DNA of 42,501 nt. It comes from Planctomycetaceae bacterium (lineage in GTDB: Bacteria; Planctomycetota; Planctomycetia; Pirellulales; Pirellulaceae). The stretch covers positions 1 through 42,501 of the forward strand of contig SKKK01000267.1 in assembly GCA_007121535.1 (NCBI GenBank). The letters are read 5' to 3'. Below, in pieces: positions 1 through 7,707 of this stretch (its first letter is position 1; every line of letters begins with the position of its first letter). The translations under genes were made by a program, and so were the position numbers. Under the pieces are notes generated by a model. The model was not told the DNA's origin and searched no databases. It saw only the letters and a program-made list of their open reading frames with translations.

Positions 1-2
1 CC

Positions 3-2753
3 CTGGAGAAAGCGCTCGACCACGGGAGCGATTGGGTGATCGACCAGGTCAAACGTTCCGGGCTGCGGGGACGCGGCGGCGGCGGGTTCCCGACCGGGCG
101 AAAATGGGAACTGCTGGCCCGTCAACCGGGCGTCCGCGGAAAAGTGCTGGTCTGCAACGCCGACGAGGGCGATCCCGGCGCCTACATGGACCGCAGCATC
201 CTAGAAGGTAACCCGCACAGCATCCTGGAAGGGATGCTGCTGGGCGCCTACGCCACCGGCGCCACCGAGGGGATCGTCTACGTGCGCAGCGAGTACCCGC
301 TGGCCATCCAGCACCTGAACATCGCCCTGCGCCAGGCCCGCGAACTGGGCCTGCTGGGCCAAAACCTGCTGGGAACGGATTTCTCGTTCGACGTCCATTT
401 GGTCCGCGGCGCCGGGGCATTCGTCTGTGGCGAAGAAACGGCCCTGATCCATTCGATCGAGGGCCGGATGGGCGAGCCGCGCCAACGACCGCCGTTTCCC
501 ATCGAAAAAGGCATCGACGGAAAACCTACCGCCATCAACAACGTGGAAACCTGGGCCAACATCCCGGTGATCATCCGGCAGGGCGCCGAGGCGTTCGCGG
601 CAACCGGCACTGAAAACAACGCGGGCACCAAGATCTTCAGCCTGGTCGGCAAGATCAAGAATACGGGGCTGGTCGAGGTGCCGATGGGAATCACGATCGG
701 CCAGATCGTCCACGACATCGGCGGAGGGCCCGTGGGCAAAGCCAAGATCAAAGCCGTGCAGACCGGCGGTCCATCCGGCGGCTGTATCCCCGCCAGCCAG
801 TTCGATCTGCCGATCGATTACGATACGCTCGCCCGAGCCGGCTCGATCATGGGCTCCGGCGGCATGATCGTGATGGACGAGAGCACCTGCATGGTCGATG
901 TCGCTAAGTACTTCATGAGTTTCCTCCGCGACGAGTCCTGCGGCAAGTGCTTCACCTGCCGCAAGGGCACGCAACGGATGTACGAGATCCTGGACGAGAT
1001 CACGCGCGGCCAGGGGACCCTCGAACACCTGGACCTGCTGGAAGAACTGGCCTTGGCCGTCAAGGACACCACGATGTGCGGCCTGGGCCAGACGGCGGCC
1101 AATCCGGTGCTGAGCACGCTGCGCCATTTCCGCCGGGAATACGAGCGGCACGTCGTCGACAAACGCTGCGATGCCTTCGTCTGCAGCGATCTGGTCGGCG
1201 CGCCCTGCCAGACGGCGTGCCCGTTGGAGACCGAGGCCTGGCGGTACGTGGCGTTGGTCGAGGCAGGTCACTGCGAGGAAGCCTACCAGGTGATCCGTGC
1301 GGCGAATCCGCTGCCGTCGATCTGTGCCCGAGTCTGCGACCGGCCTTGCGAGCAGCACTGCCAGTTGGGTGCGATGGGGGCAGAACCCGTGGCGATCCGG
1401 ACGATCAAGCGGTTTGTCACCGACCGCGTGGACCCGTCGGCCTATCGCCCCGCCGCGCCGCTGCGGATCCAGGCTCGGGACGTGGCCATCGTCGGCGCGG
1501 GACCGGCGGGGCTGAGCGCCGCTCACGAACTGCTGCAGCAGGGTTACCGGGTGACCATCTTCGAGGCCGAAACGGAGCCGGGCGGGATGCTGTTGAGCTG
1601 CATCCCCGCCTACCGATTGCCCCGCGACGTGTTGCGCCGGGAGATCCAATCGTTGCTGGAAAGCGACCGGGTCACGTTGCGGTGTGGGACCGCGCTCGGT
1701 CGCGACGTGACGCTCGACGGTCTGTTCGCGGATGGCTTCCAGGCCGTGTTCCTGGGCATCGGCGCCGCCAAGAGCTGGACACTGGATCTGCCCGGCGAGA
1801 ATCTGGCCGGCGTCCACTCGTCGATGGAGTTCCTCAAGGCGTTCAATCTGCGCGGGGAAGAATGGGCTGGCGGTAACGTCGGGATCGTCGGCGGAGGCAA
1901 CTCGGCCATCGACGCGGCGCGGGTCGCCATGCGGCAACGGCACGTGCAGAGCGTCCGTCTGCTATACCGCCGGACCTCGCGCGAGATGCCGGCGTTTGCC
2001 GAGGAGATCGAAGCCGCCTTGGAGGAAGGCATCCAACTGGAAACGCTCGTCTCGCCGGTCAAAATCCGTTACATCAAGGCGGCGCTTCGCGAGGGTGTCA
2101 AGGTGGAAACCATGGTCTCGCCGGTCCGGCTGCACGCCCAGGACGGCCGGTTGGTGGGCATCGAGTGCGTCCGCAACCGCCTGGGCGAGATGGACGCCAG
2201 TGGACGCCGCCGCCCCATGCCCGTGCCCGGCAGCGAATTCACGCTGTCGCTGAATACCCTGATCGTCGCCATCGGCGAACGGCCGGACAGCGAGCCGCTG
2301 GCGGCGATGGGCCTGGAACTGGACCGCGACGGGCGGCTGGTGGTCGATCCGAAGACGTTGGCGGCCAGCCGCGAGGGCGTCTTTGCCGGCGGCGACCTGG
2401 TGACCGGCCCGAACACGGTGATCGAAGCGTTGGCGGCCGGACGCCGCGCGGCGCGCTCGATCGACCGCTATCTGCACGGCCAGTCGCTGCTGCAACCGCC
2501 GCAGATCCGTCTGCCCCAAGTCTTCGTCGAACCGGCCGCCAGCGACCCGGAACAAGACCAGACGCAGCATCGGATCGAACCGGCCACGATCCCACCCGCG
2601 TCGCGGCAGAAGAGTTTCGCCGAAGTCGAACTGCCGCTGTCGGTCCAGCAAGCGGTGGCCGAGACGCGCCGCTGTCTGCGCTGCGACCTGCGATTCACCC
2701 GCCCGCCGCGCGAACCATCCTTTGCACCGTCCGCTGAGAGTCGAACAACATGA
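3..2753 (+). CDS. NuoF-like / GltD-like fusion flavoprotein (5' partial)
   Basis: The reading frame is open from the left edge, so the start lies outside the window; the internal GTG at 36 is not the true start. The first ~370 residues (numbered from 36) are NuoF/HydB-like: glycine-rich FMN/NAD loop GRGGGGFPTG at 12-21, NADEGDPGAY at 41-50, and the cluster ligands C302, C305, C308 and C348. From ~378 a glutamate synthase small-subunit (GltD) module follows: Fe-S cysteines near 383-395 and 430-442, FAD loop GAGPAG at 487-492, a second Rossmann site (GIVGGGNSAIDAA) near 613, and a terminal CLRCDL motif. By family knowledge such proteins move electrons between NADH, NADPH and Fe-S carriers. The domain order recalls the large subunit of Sporomusa-type Nfn (Stn) transhydrogenases; that assignment is inference. 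The stop overlaps the next start (ATGA), so the genes are probably cotranslated. A ~20-residue internal duplication lies near 2010-2125. Confidence 0.9.
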   Translation: MEKALDHGSDWVIDQVKRSGLRGRGGGGFPTGRKWELLARQPGVRGKVLVCNADEGDPGAYMDRSILEGNPHSILEGMLLGAYATGATEGIVYVRSEYPLAIQHLNIALRQARELGLLGQNLLGTDFSFDVHLVRGAGAFVCGEETALIHSIEGRMGEPRQRPPFPIEKGIDGKPTAINNVETWANIPVIIRQGAEAFAATGTENNAGTKIFSLVGKIKNTGLVEVPMGITIGQIVHDIGGGPVGKAKIKAVQTGGPSGGCIPASQFDLPIDYDTLARAGSIMGSGGMIVMDESTCMVDVAKYFMSFLRDESCGKCFTCRKGTQRMYEILDEITRGQGTLEHLDLLEELALAVKDTTMCGLGQTAANPVLSTLRHFRREYERHVVDKRCDAFVCSDLVGAPCQTACPLETEAWRYVALVEAGHCEEAYQVIRAANPLPSICARVCDRPCEQHCQLGAMGAEPVAIRTIKRFVTDRVDPSAYRPAAPLRIQARDVAIVGAGPAGLSAAHELLQQGYRVTIFEAETEPGGMLLSCIPAYRLPRDVLRREIQSLLESDRVTLRCGTALGRDVTLDGLFADGFQAVFLGIGAAKSWTLDLPGENLAGVHSSMEFLKAFNLRGEEWAGGNVGIVGGGNSAIDAARVAMRQRHVQSVRLLYRRTSREMPAFAEEIEAALEEGIQLETLVSPVKIRYIKAALREGVKVETMVSPVRLHAQDGRLVGIECVRNRLGEMDASGRRRPMPVPGSEFTLSLNTLIVAIGERPDSEPLAAMGLELDRDGRLVVDPKTLAASREGVFAGGDLVTGPNTVIEALAAGRRAARSIDRYLHGQSLLQPPQIRLPQVFVEPAASDPEQDQTQHRIEPATIPPASRQKSFAEVELPLSVQQAVAETRRCLRCDLRFTRPPREPSFAPSAESRTT

Positions 2754-3451
2754 TCGAACTGCACATCAACGGCTTGGCGGTTTCCGTCGAACAGGGCAGC
2801 ACGCTGTTGGAAGCTGCCACCTATCTCGGATTCCCCATCCCTACGCTCTGCCATCTGGAGGGACTTTCCCCGTACGGAGCCTGCCGGTTGTGCGTCGTCC
2901 AGATCGGCCAGGACGAACACGCTCGGCTGGTCTCGTCGTGCACCTCGCTGGCCCAGCCGGGCATGAAAGTCTGGACCGGCTCGACGCGCGTGCTGCGGGC
3001 TAGGCGGATGGTCCTGGAACTGCTGCTGGCCTCGTGCCCCCAGTCCAAAACCATCCAGGATCTGGCCTCGGCCCACAACGTGCGGCAACAGCGGTTCCGG
3101 CAGGAGCACGAGGACTGTATCCTGTGCGGCCGCTGTGTGCGGATGTGCCGCGAGCAGATGATGGCCGGTGCGATCGGCTTCCGCGGACGCGGCGCAACGC
3201 GCAGCATCGGCACGCCCTTCGACGTCAGCTCGAACGAATGCCGCGTCTGCGGCGGGTGCTTGTACGTGTGCCCGGCCTGCGAGCTGCGTTGTACCTACAA
3301 CCAGCCCGACAAGGCCATCTGCGGCGGCTGCGCTAATCTGACTCCGCCCTGCGCGGAGCAAGAATCCTTCGATCACCTGATGTGCTACATGAACCCCTGT
3401 GTCGCCTGTGAAATCACAACGCCAGAACCTCAGTCAGGAGCCCTACGCTGA
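2750..3451 (+). CDS. NuoG/HydA-N-terminus-like 2Fe-2S and 4Fe-4S protein
   Basis: 233-residue cytoplasmic electron carrier. Residues 1-75 form a plant-type 2Fe-2S ferredoxin fold with ligands C34, C45, C48 and C64, as at the N-terminus of NuoG and Fe-only hydrogenases. The His/Cys cluster stretch normal in NuoG seems lost (only SCPQSK at 95-100). A double 4Fe-4S ferredoxin follows: C123/C126/C129/C133 and C164/C167/C170/C174. The last 55 residues carry eight more cysteines (177, 181, 191, 194, 201, 212, 217, 220), which could bind further clusters. There is no molybdopterin or H-cluster domain, so it is neither a true NuoG nor a hydrogenase. It overlaps its upstream neighbour by four bases and its downstream neighbour by one, so it is probably the wiring subunit of the same complex. 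Confidence 0.85.
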   Translation: MIELHINGLAVSVEQGSTLLEAATYLGFPIPTLCHLEGLSPYGACRLCVVQIGQDEHARLVSSCTSLAQPGMKVWTGSTRVLRARRMVLELLLASCPQSKTIQDLASAHNVRQQRFRQEHEDCILCGRCVRMCREQMMAGAIGFRGRGATRSIGTPFDVSSNECRVCGGCLYVCPACELRCTYNQPDKAICGGCANLTPPCAEQESFDHLMCYMNPCVACEITTPEPQSGALR

Positions 3452-5049
3452 TGATCTCCACCTTATCCAAAATCAATGCCTCGGCAGCCACCCTGACCAA
3501 GAACCGCACGGAAGGGTCGGTCGTGCCCTCCTCGGGCATGTGCGTCACCTGCGTGGACGGCTGCATGGGGATGTGCGAAATCGGCAAGTCCGCCTACCGT
3601 GGGCACGAAGTCATTTACCCGCAACCGTTCGGCGTCATCACCACCGCAGGCGAAAAGACCTATCCGATCGACCACTCGCACTTCACCATCCTGGGCGGTG
3701 TGACCGGCGCGGAAGGGATCGCGGCCGACAGCGATCTGGCCGTGTTCCCCGCGGTCAACTTGGAAGTCACTTTCGGCCACGACGGGGGTCTCAAGTTCCG
3801 TCGCCCCTGGATCATCCCCGGCATCGGTTCGACGAACATCGCCAAGAACAACTGGGAAGGCTTGGCCATCGGCTCGGCCCTGGCCGGAACCGGGCTAACC
3901 ATCGGCGAGAACGTCGCGGGGATGGACCCGGAGGCCGTGATCCAAGACGGCCGCGTGGTGGATACCGTCGATTTGAAGCACCGCGTCACCCTGTACCAGC
4001 GGTACCAGCGAGACGGCTACGGGGCGATCGTCGTCCAGGCCAACATCGAAGACACCCGCTTGGGCGTTCAGGAATACGCCATCAAAGAACTCGGTGTCCA
4101 GTGCGTCGAACTCAAGTGGGGGCAGGGCGCCAAGAACATCGGCGGCGAGGTGAAAATCCGCAGCCTGAACCAGGCTCAATGGCTGCACGAGCGCGGCTAC
4201 CTTGTGGTGCCCGACCCGACGCATCCCGACGTGATCCGGGATTTCCAACGGGGCGCGTTTCAGGAATTCGAGCGTCATTCCCGCGTGGGGATGGTCACCG
4301 AGGAATCCTTTGGCCGCCGCGTGGAACAGCTCCGCCAAGCCGGCGCCAAGTACATCTTTTTGAAAACCGGAGCCTACCGGCCCGCCGACCTGGCTCGAGC
4401 CCTGGTCTTCGCCTCGCGTTACAAACTGGATCTGCTGACCATCGACAGCGCGGGCGGCGGGACCGGGATGAGTCCCTGGCGGATGATGAACGAATGGGGC
4501 ATCCCGCCCGTGTACCTGCACTCGCTGGCCTACCAATACGCCCAGCGATTGGCGGACGCCGGCCAATATCTTCCCGCCCTGGCCGTGGCCGGCGGATTCA
4601 CCTTCGAGGACCAGATCTTCAAAGGTTTGGCACTCGGGGCCCCCTGGGTCAAACTGGTCGGCATGGCCCGGGCGCCCATCGCCGCGGCCATGGTCGGCAA
4701 GACCATCGGGCGCAGCATCGACGAGAATATGATCCCGGTGTACGTCGAGCGGTTCGGGCACAGCAAGGACGACATCTTCGTCACCGCCGGCGCGCTGCGC
4801 CGCGAACTGGGCGACGCCGAATTCGAGCGGCTTCCGGCCGGCGCCTTGGGCCTGTACACCTACTACGAACGGCTCGACCAGGGCCTCCGCCAACTGATGG
4901 CCGGCAGCCGCAAGTTCGCGCTGAAACACATCTCGAGAAACGACTTGGCCGCCCTGACCCGCGAAGCCGCCGACGTCAGCGGCATCCCCTACGTAGCCGA
5001 AGTCGACCAAGACGAAGTCGAAAAACTGCTCGCCTCCTGCGTCCCGTAG
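3451..5049 (+). CDS. FMN-binding glutamate synthase family protein
   Basis: 532 residues matching the FMN/synthase (alpha-beta barrel) domain of glutamate synthase large subunits, as in stand-alone archaeal-type GltB. Visible signatures are DSAGGGTGMSPWRM near 332-345 and AVAGGFTFEDQIFKGLALGAP near 375-395. There is no glutaminase domain and no C-terminal beta-helix. The N-terminus has CVTCVDGCMGMC (C31, C34, C38, C42), a likely Fe-S site; the usual 3Fe-4S cysteines of GltB are not apparent. The start ATG overlaps the preceding TGA (TGATG) and has a CAGGAG ribosome site at 3435-3440. Its coupling to a GltD-containing fusion suggests it receives electrons from that protein. Whether it makes glutamate, and where ammonia would come from, cannot be read here; the window shows no glutaminase partner. 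Confidence 0.85.
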   Translation: MISTLSKINASAATLTKNRTEGSVVPSSGMCVTCVDGCMGMCEIGKSAYRGHEVIYPQPFGVITTAGEKTYPIDHSHFTILGGVTGAEGIAADSDLAVFPAVNLEVTFGHDGGLKFRRPWIIPGIGSTNIAKNNWEGLAIGSALAGTGLTIGENVAGMDPEAVIQDGRVVDTVDLKHRVTLYQRYQRDGYGAIVVQANIEDTRLGVQEYAIKELGVQCVELKWGQGAKNIGGEVKIRSLNQAQWLHERGYLVVPDPTHPDVIRDFQRGAFQEFERHSRVGMVTEESFGRRVEQLRQAGAKYIFLKTGAYRPADLARALVFASRYKLDLLTIDSAGGGTGMSPWRMMNEWGIPPVYLHSLAYQYAQRLADAGQYLPALAVAGGFTFEDQIFKGLALGAPWVKLVGMARAPIAAAMVGKTIGRSIDENMIPVYVERFGHSKDDIFVTAGALRRELGDAEFERLPAGALGLYTYYERLDQGLRQLMAGSRKFALKHISRNDLAALTREAADVSGIPYVAEVDQDEVEKLLASCVP

Positions 5050-5079
5050 AGAATTATCCTTGAAGCAATGCCATTGATC

Positions 5080-5117
5080 CTCTGTGCTCTCTGTGGACTC
5101 TGTGGACTCTGTGGTTC
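5080..5117. repeat. Short direct repeats (CTCTGTGGA type)
   Basis: About three and a half tandem copies of a CTCTGTGGA/CTCTGTGGT unit lie directly downstream of the glutamate-synthase-like gene. There is no hairpin and no coding sense. Confidence 0.6.
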
Positions 5118-5170
5118 ACCCGATTCCTGTGGTTAGTTGATATCTTCTGATTTACCAATCGTTGGATGCC

Positions 5171-5197
5171 TGAGGTGGACCCCAGAAACTGGACCAC
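5171..5197. mobile_element. Possible relic of an IS3-family terminal repeat
   Basis: The stretch begins TGAGGTGGACCCCAGAAACT and continues GGACCAC. It follows the TGA...CCCC.-AAA.-TGGAC pattern familiar from ends of IS3/IS150-type insertion sequences. No transposase and no matching opposite end were seen nearby, so at most this is a solo end. Confidence 0.35.
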
Positions 5198-5287
5198 GGA
5201 GCGTCAAGGGAACGCGGTCACGAATGAAGGCTGCATCGCCAGTGACCTCGTTTCGGTCCGTTGTCGCCATGGATTCGATCGGCGCAC

Positions 5288-5392
5288 GTCGCGTAGCGTA
5301 GCGACGACGTGACTTCAGCCGGGGCTTCAACCCACGGGTTGGGTGTTGCATGTAAATACAAGTCGCGTAGCGACGACCGAATTCTCACAACA
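5288..5392. repeat. GTCGCGTAGCGACGAC intergenic repeat pair
   Basis: Two copies of a GTCGCGTAGC(GTA)GCGACGAC motif, near 5289-5309 and 5366-5381, flank a stretch reading CTTCAGCCGGGGCTTCAACC. Each can form a small GTCGC/GCGAC hairpin. It looks like a dispersed intergenic repeat. The whole gap 5050-5629 holds no convincing gene. Confidence 0.5.
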
Positions 5393-5629
5393 AAACCGCT
5401 TCCGACCTGCAACCGCCAGCGTTTGAACCGCCAAAACTAACGCAAGAACCAACCAATATGGGCACCACCATGATCACGAATAGCCAAGAAGCCATACAAG
5501 GGCTACCGACACAGAAATCGCACTTAGCTACTGTTCTTCCATTGGATGAATTAGATGGCTGGTACCTTTCATCCCGGTCATGTTCGCCGGATCGAAATGG
5601 TGATGGGGCATGGCAAACGTCGGACAGCC

Positions 5630-6061
5630 TCACAAGGGAATCTGCATGAATGCTTTGTAGGACGCCTCGAATCCCTTCAGAACCGTAACGCTTTCGTCGA
5701 TTATGCTTAGGAAGTCATCGACTTTGCCTTTGATCTTCTTCAGATCCCTTATCAGCAAAGGTCGCATTTTGTGCTTTTTTGCGTTCATGTCGCAGTAGTC
5801 CTTCACGGACTTGGCCTCGGCTCTTAGCTTCGTCTCGTATTTTGGCCATTCGCCCCATTTCTTTTTCATCTCGTCCCTGCACTTTTGGAACTCTTTGGCC
5901 TTCTGATTCCATTTTTCCTGGGCCAAGCTTTTGTCTTGAAGCGATTCCATAATTTTGTCCAATTGTTCCTTGCTCGAACGCACGGCTCCGACAGCGTGAG
6001 ACAAACAGATGAGCTTGGCTTTGAAGTCATCGAGCATCTTCTTTGCTTTCTTGCTGCCCAT
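5630..6061 (-). CDS. Lysine-rich helical hypothetical protein (143 aa)
   Basis: Not a recognised family. The 143 residues are rich in Lys, Glu and Asp with heptad-like spacing and almost no Pro or Gly, so a mostly helical, possibly coiled-coil cytoplasmic protein is expected. No signal peptide or membrane segment is seen. The start at 6061 (MGSKKAKK) is preferred over an in-frame ATG at 6076, because GGAGGA sits about 7 bases before it and the upstream gene's TGA ends two bases before. Base composition is visibly lower in GC (roughly 45-48%) than the flanking genes, which hints at a horizontally acquired segment. It is coupled to the 53-residue gene just upstream, so the two probably act together. 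Function unknown. Confidence 0.65.
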   Translation of the reverse strand: MGSKKAKKMLDDFKAKLICLSHAVGAVRSSKEQLDKIMESLQDKSLAQEKWNQKAKEFQKCRDEMKKKWGEWPKYETKLRAEAKSVKDYCDMNAKKHKMRPLLIRDLKKIKGKVDDFLSIIDESVTVLKGFEASYKAFMQIPL

Positions 6062-6063
6062 GC

Positions 6064-6225
6064 TCAATCCTCCCATTCCGACTTGTCGTTGAGTTTGATC
6101 GCCTCGTTCAGGTGTTTCTCAGCCTCCTTCAATCGCTTGACAGCCTTGGATAGATCGCTCTTCTTCGACTGCTTCACAAGCTTCGCAAACACCGCCCTTA
6201 GTTTCTCTTGATTGGGATCTGCCAT
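6064..6225 (-). CDS. Small charged helical protein (53 aa)
   Basis: The 53 residues begin MADPNQEKLR. The start is set by an AGAAAGGA ribosome site about 7 bases upstream; a longer in-frame reading to 6315 lacks such support. The sequence is highly charged and helical (KAVKRLKEAEKHLNEAIKL), without Cys, signal or membrane segment. Its stop lies two bases before the next start, so the pair forms a tight two-gene unit. It could be a small partner or antitoxin-like protein for the 143-residue product, but nothing in the sequence proves this and no family is recognised. Confidence 0.55.
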   Translation of the reverse strand: MADPNQEKLRAVFAKLVKQSKKSDLSKAVKRLKEAEKHLNEAIKLNDKSEWED

Positions 6226-6681
6226 TAGCGTGTCCTTTCTCTGGATGGTGCACATTTGACACTGGGCTGGAACGTTGACGCTCTCCCACGCCTTTCGACG
6301 TAGGCACAGCAACAATGGGACTGTCGAGGGAACTAGCCATAGAAGGGTGCGACAACGCAGAACCGCCGATTAGCGTTCCAGCCTGATAGCTTGTGAATTC
6401 TATTGCGCACTCCATGATAATAGCAAGGGAAAAACGTCCCTTTTTCGGTTTTCTGCCAGATTTCTTGAGGAAGTCGGACGATCCGACTTGCGGGTATCAC
6501 TCCCTCCATCGTTGCCGGTATGTTTCTCTCAAAATCGGCTCGGAAGGCCCGGTTGAGACGATCCAAGGTCAGATGTCTTCTGCGTGGACCGCGCCTCGAA
6601 CTAAGGCCTGTAGCGTTGGGAAGAAACGTTCGATCAAAAAGATGGGTGGCAACTTCCATCGTTTTTCGCATTTTTTCCGGC
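6226..6681. other. Gap without a recognised gene
   Basis: Open frames here give no recognisable protein. It contains AGATGGGTGGCA at 6640-6651, the half-site of the hairpin found at 20535-20572, about 30-40 bases beyond the DUF4058 stop. The 5' leader of the small helical gene lies at its left end. Confidence 0.5.
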
Positions 6682-7350
6682 TCAGGGCAGAAATGCGAGT
6701 TCGTCGGGGTGCAATGGGGGCTGCAAGTCGAAAGCGTAGTCGATGTCCACTTCGTAGCGCGAACGGGCGTAAATCGCGGCGACCAGGGGTTGCAGCGACA
6801 ACCGTAAGTCTTCGTCTGGCGGTGCCAGCGGAACCGCGATTTCGGGAAGCGGGTGGGCTGCATGCGCGGGCCAGACCGCGCATGTCGGCGCGGCGCTCTT
6901 GCGCATCGCCAACACGTAGTACGGGCTGTCCGGCCAAGGCTCCTCCATGGCCCGGCGACGTCCGCCCCGCAACAAGTCGATCTCGACCAGATTGGCGTGG
7001 CCTTCGAGGAACACCTGACGCTTGCGGTCGTACTCCAGCCAGCCCGCCGAACCAACCCGCTTGTTGGACGGCGACAGCACCTCGATGCAGGTCACCAGAC
7101 GGCGCTGTGGATCGAGTTCCCGGATCTCCAGAAAAATCTCGTGGTGCTCGATTTCGATCAACCCATGCATGATGACGGCGTGCGGATCGACCCACTCGAC
7201 GTACGTCCGTTGACGTACCCGCGCAACATATCGCGGCGGCAATCGGCGCGACGCGTCCCGTTCGATTTCTCCGATCAACTTGTCGTGGAAATCGCCCCAC
7301 AGGTCACATGCTTCGATAAACGGGTCCATGCCGGGAAAAGGTGAAGGCAT
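6682..7350 (-). CDS. DUF4058 family protein
   Basis: 222 residues beginning MPSPFPGMDPFIE, the hallmark N-terminus of DUF4058. Other family blocks are visible: W..FH..L, LPPRYVARV near 37-45, VTCIEVLSPSNKR near 85-97, and LVEIDLLRGG near 121-130. Function is unknown; family members are common in Planctomycetota and Cyanobacteria, and the ExxSPxNK and EIDLL blocks resemble the core of a restriction-endonuclease-like fold, which is inference. The C-terminus stops at AFLP, a little shorter than many relatives. An AGGAAC ribosome site lies about 11 bases before the ATG. It is monocistronic, back to back with the exported propeller gene at 7708. Confidence 0.88.
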   Translation of the reverse strand: MPSPFPGMDPFIEACDLWGDFHDKLIGEIERDASRRLPPRYVARVRQRTYVEWVDPHAVIMHGLIEIEHHEIFLEIRELDPQRRLVTCIEVLSPSNKRVGSAGWLEYDRKRQVFLEGHANLVEIDLLRGGRRRAMEEPWPDSPYYVLAMRKSAAPTCAVWPAHAAHPLPEIAVPLAPPDEDLRLSLQPLVAAIYARSRYEVDIDYAFDLQPPLHPDELAFLP

Positions 7351-7707
7351 AACCGGGTGTTCCTAGCGAAAACGGTCTTTCAAAACAACGAGGATCCACG
7401 TTCGATCCGTCACGTGCTATTATAAACGATGCGCGATCTTCGACGGCCAACCACATCAAAAACGGCTTGAACGAAAACGACTCTCTCCCCCACCCGGCTA
7501 TCCCTTAACCGTTGTGACCGTGGACAGATCCACGTTCAGCAGCGTCACTGTTTGCGTCGCAGGCCCGTCGAACCAGGCAGGTCAGATTGCCGATCCGACC
7601 TGCCCTTTTCCGAAAAGATCGGTTATACTCAGGCGAATTAGACGAACGCCAGCATGGGCCGATCGGATCGGCAGCGGATTCTTTTTGGATGGTGAAAGGG
7701 GAATATC
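7351..7707. other. Divergent intergenic region
   Basis: It lies between the DUF4058 gene (-) and the propeller gene (+) and must carry promoters for both. An A/T-rich patch (TATTATAAAC, near 7418-7428) could be a -10-like element. No gene or strong palindrome was seen. Confidence 0.4.

Noticed and set aside
201-1943. 580-residue minus-strand frame.
   Set aside because: Antisense shadow of the NuoF-GltD fusion; His/Gln/Asp-rich nonsense composition.
2750-3451. Fe-only hydrogenase or true NuoG subunit.
   Set aside because: The N-terminal ferredoxin layout is similar, but there is no H-cluster or molybdopterin domain and the protein is only 233 residues.
3399-5063. 554-residue plus-strand frame.
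   Set aside because: Arg/Pro/Gly-rich shadow of the glutamate-synthase-domain gene, without family resemblance.
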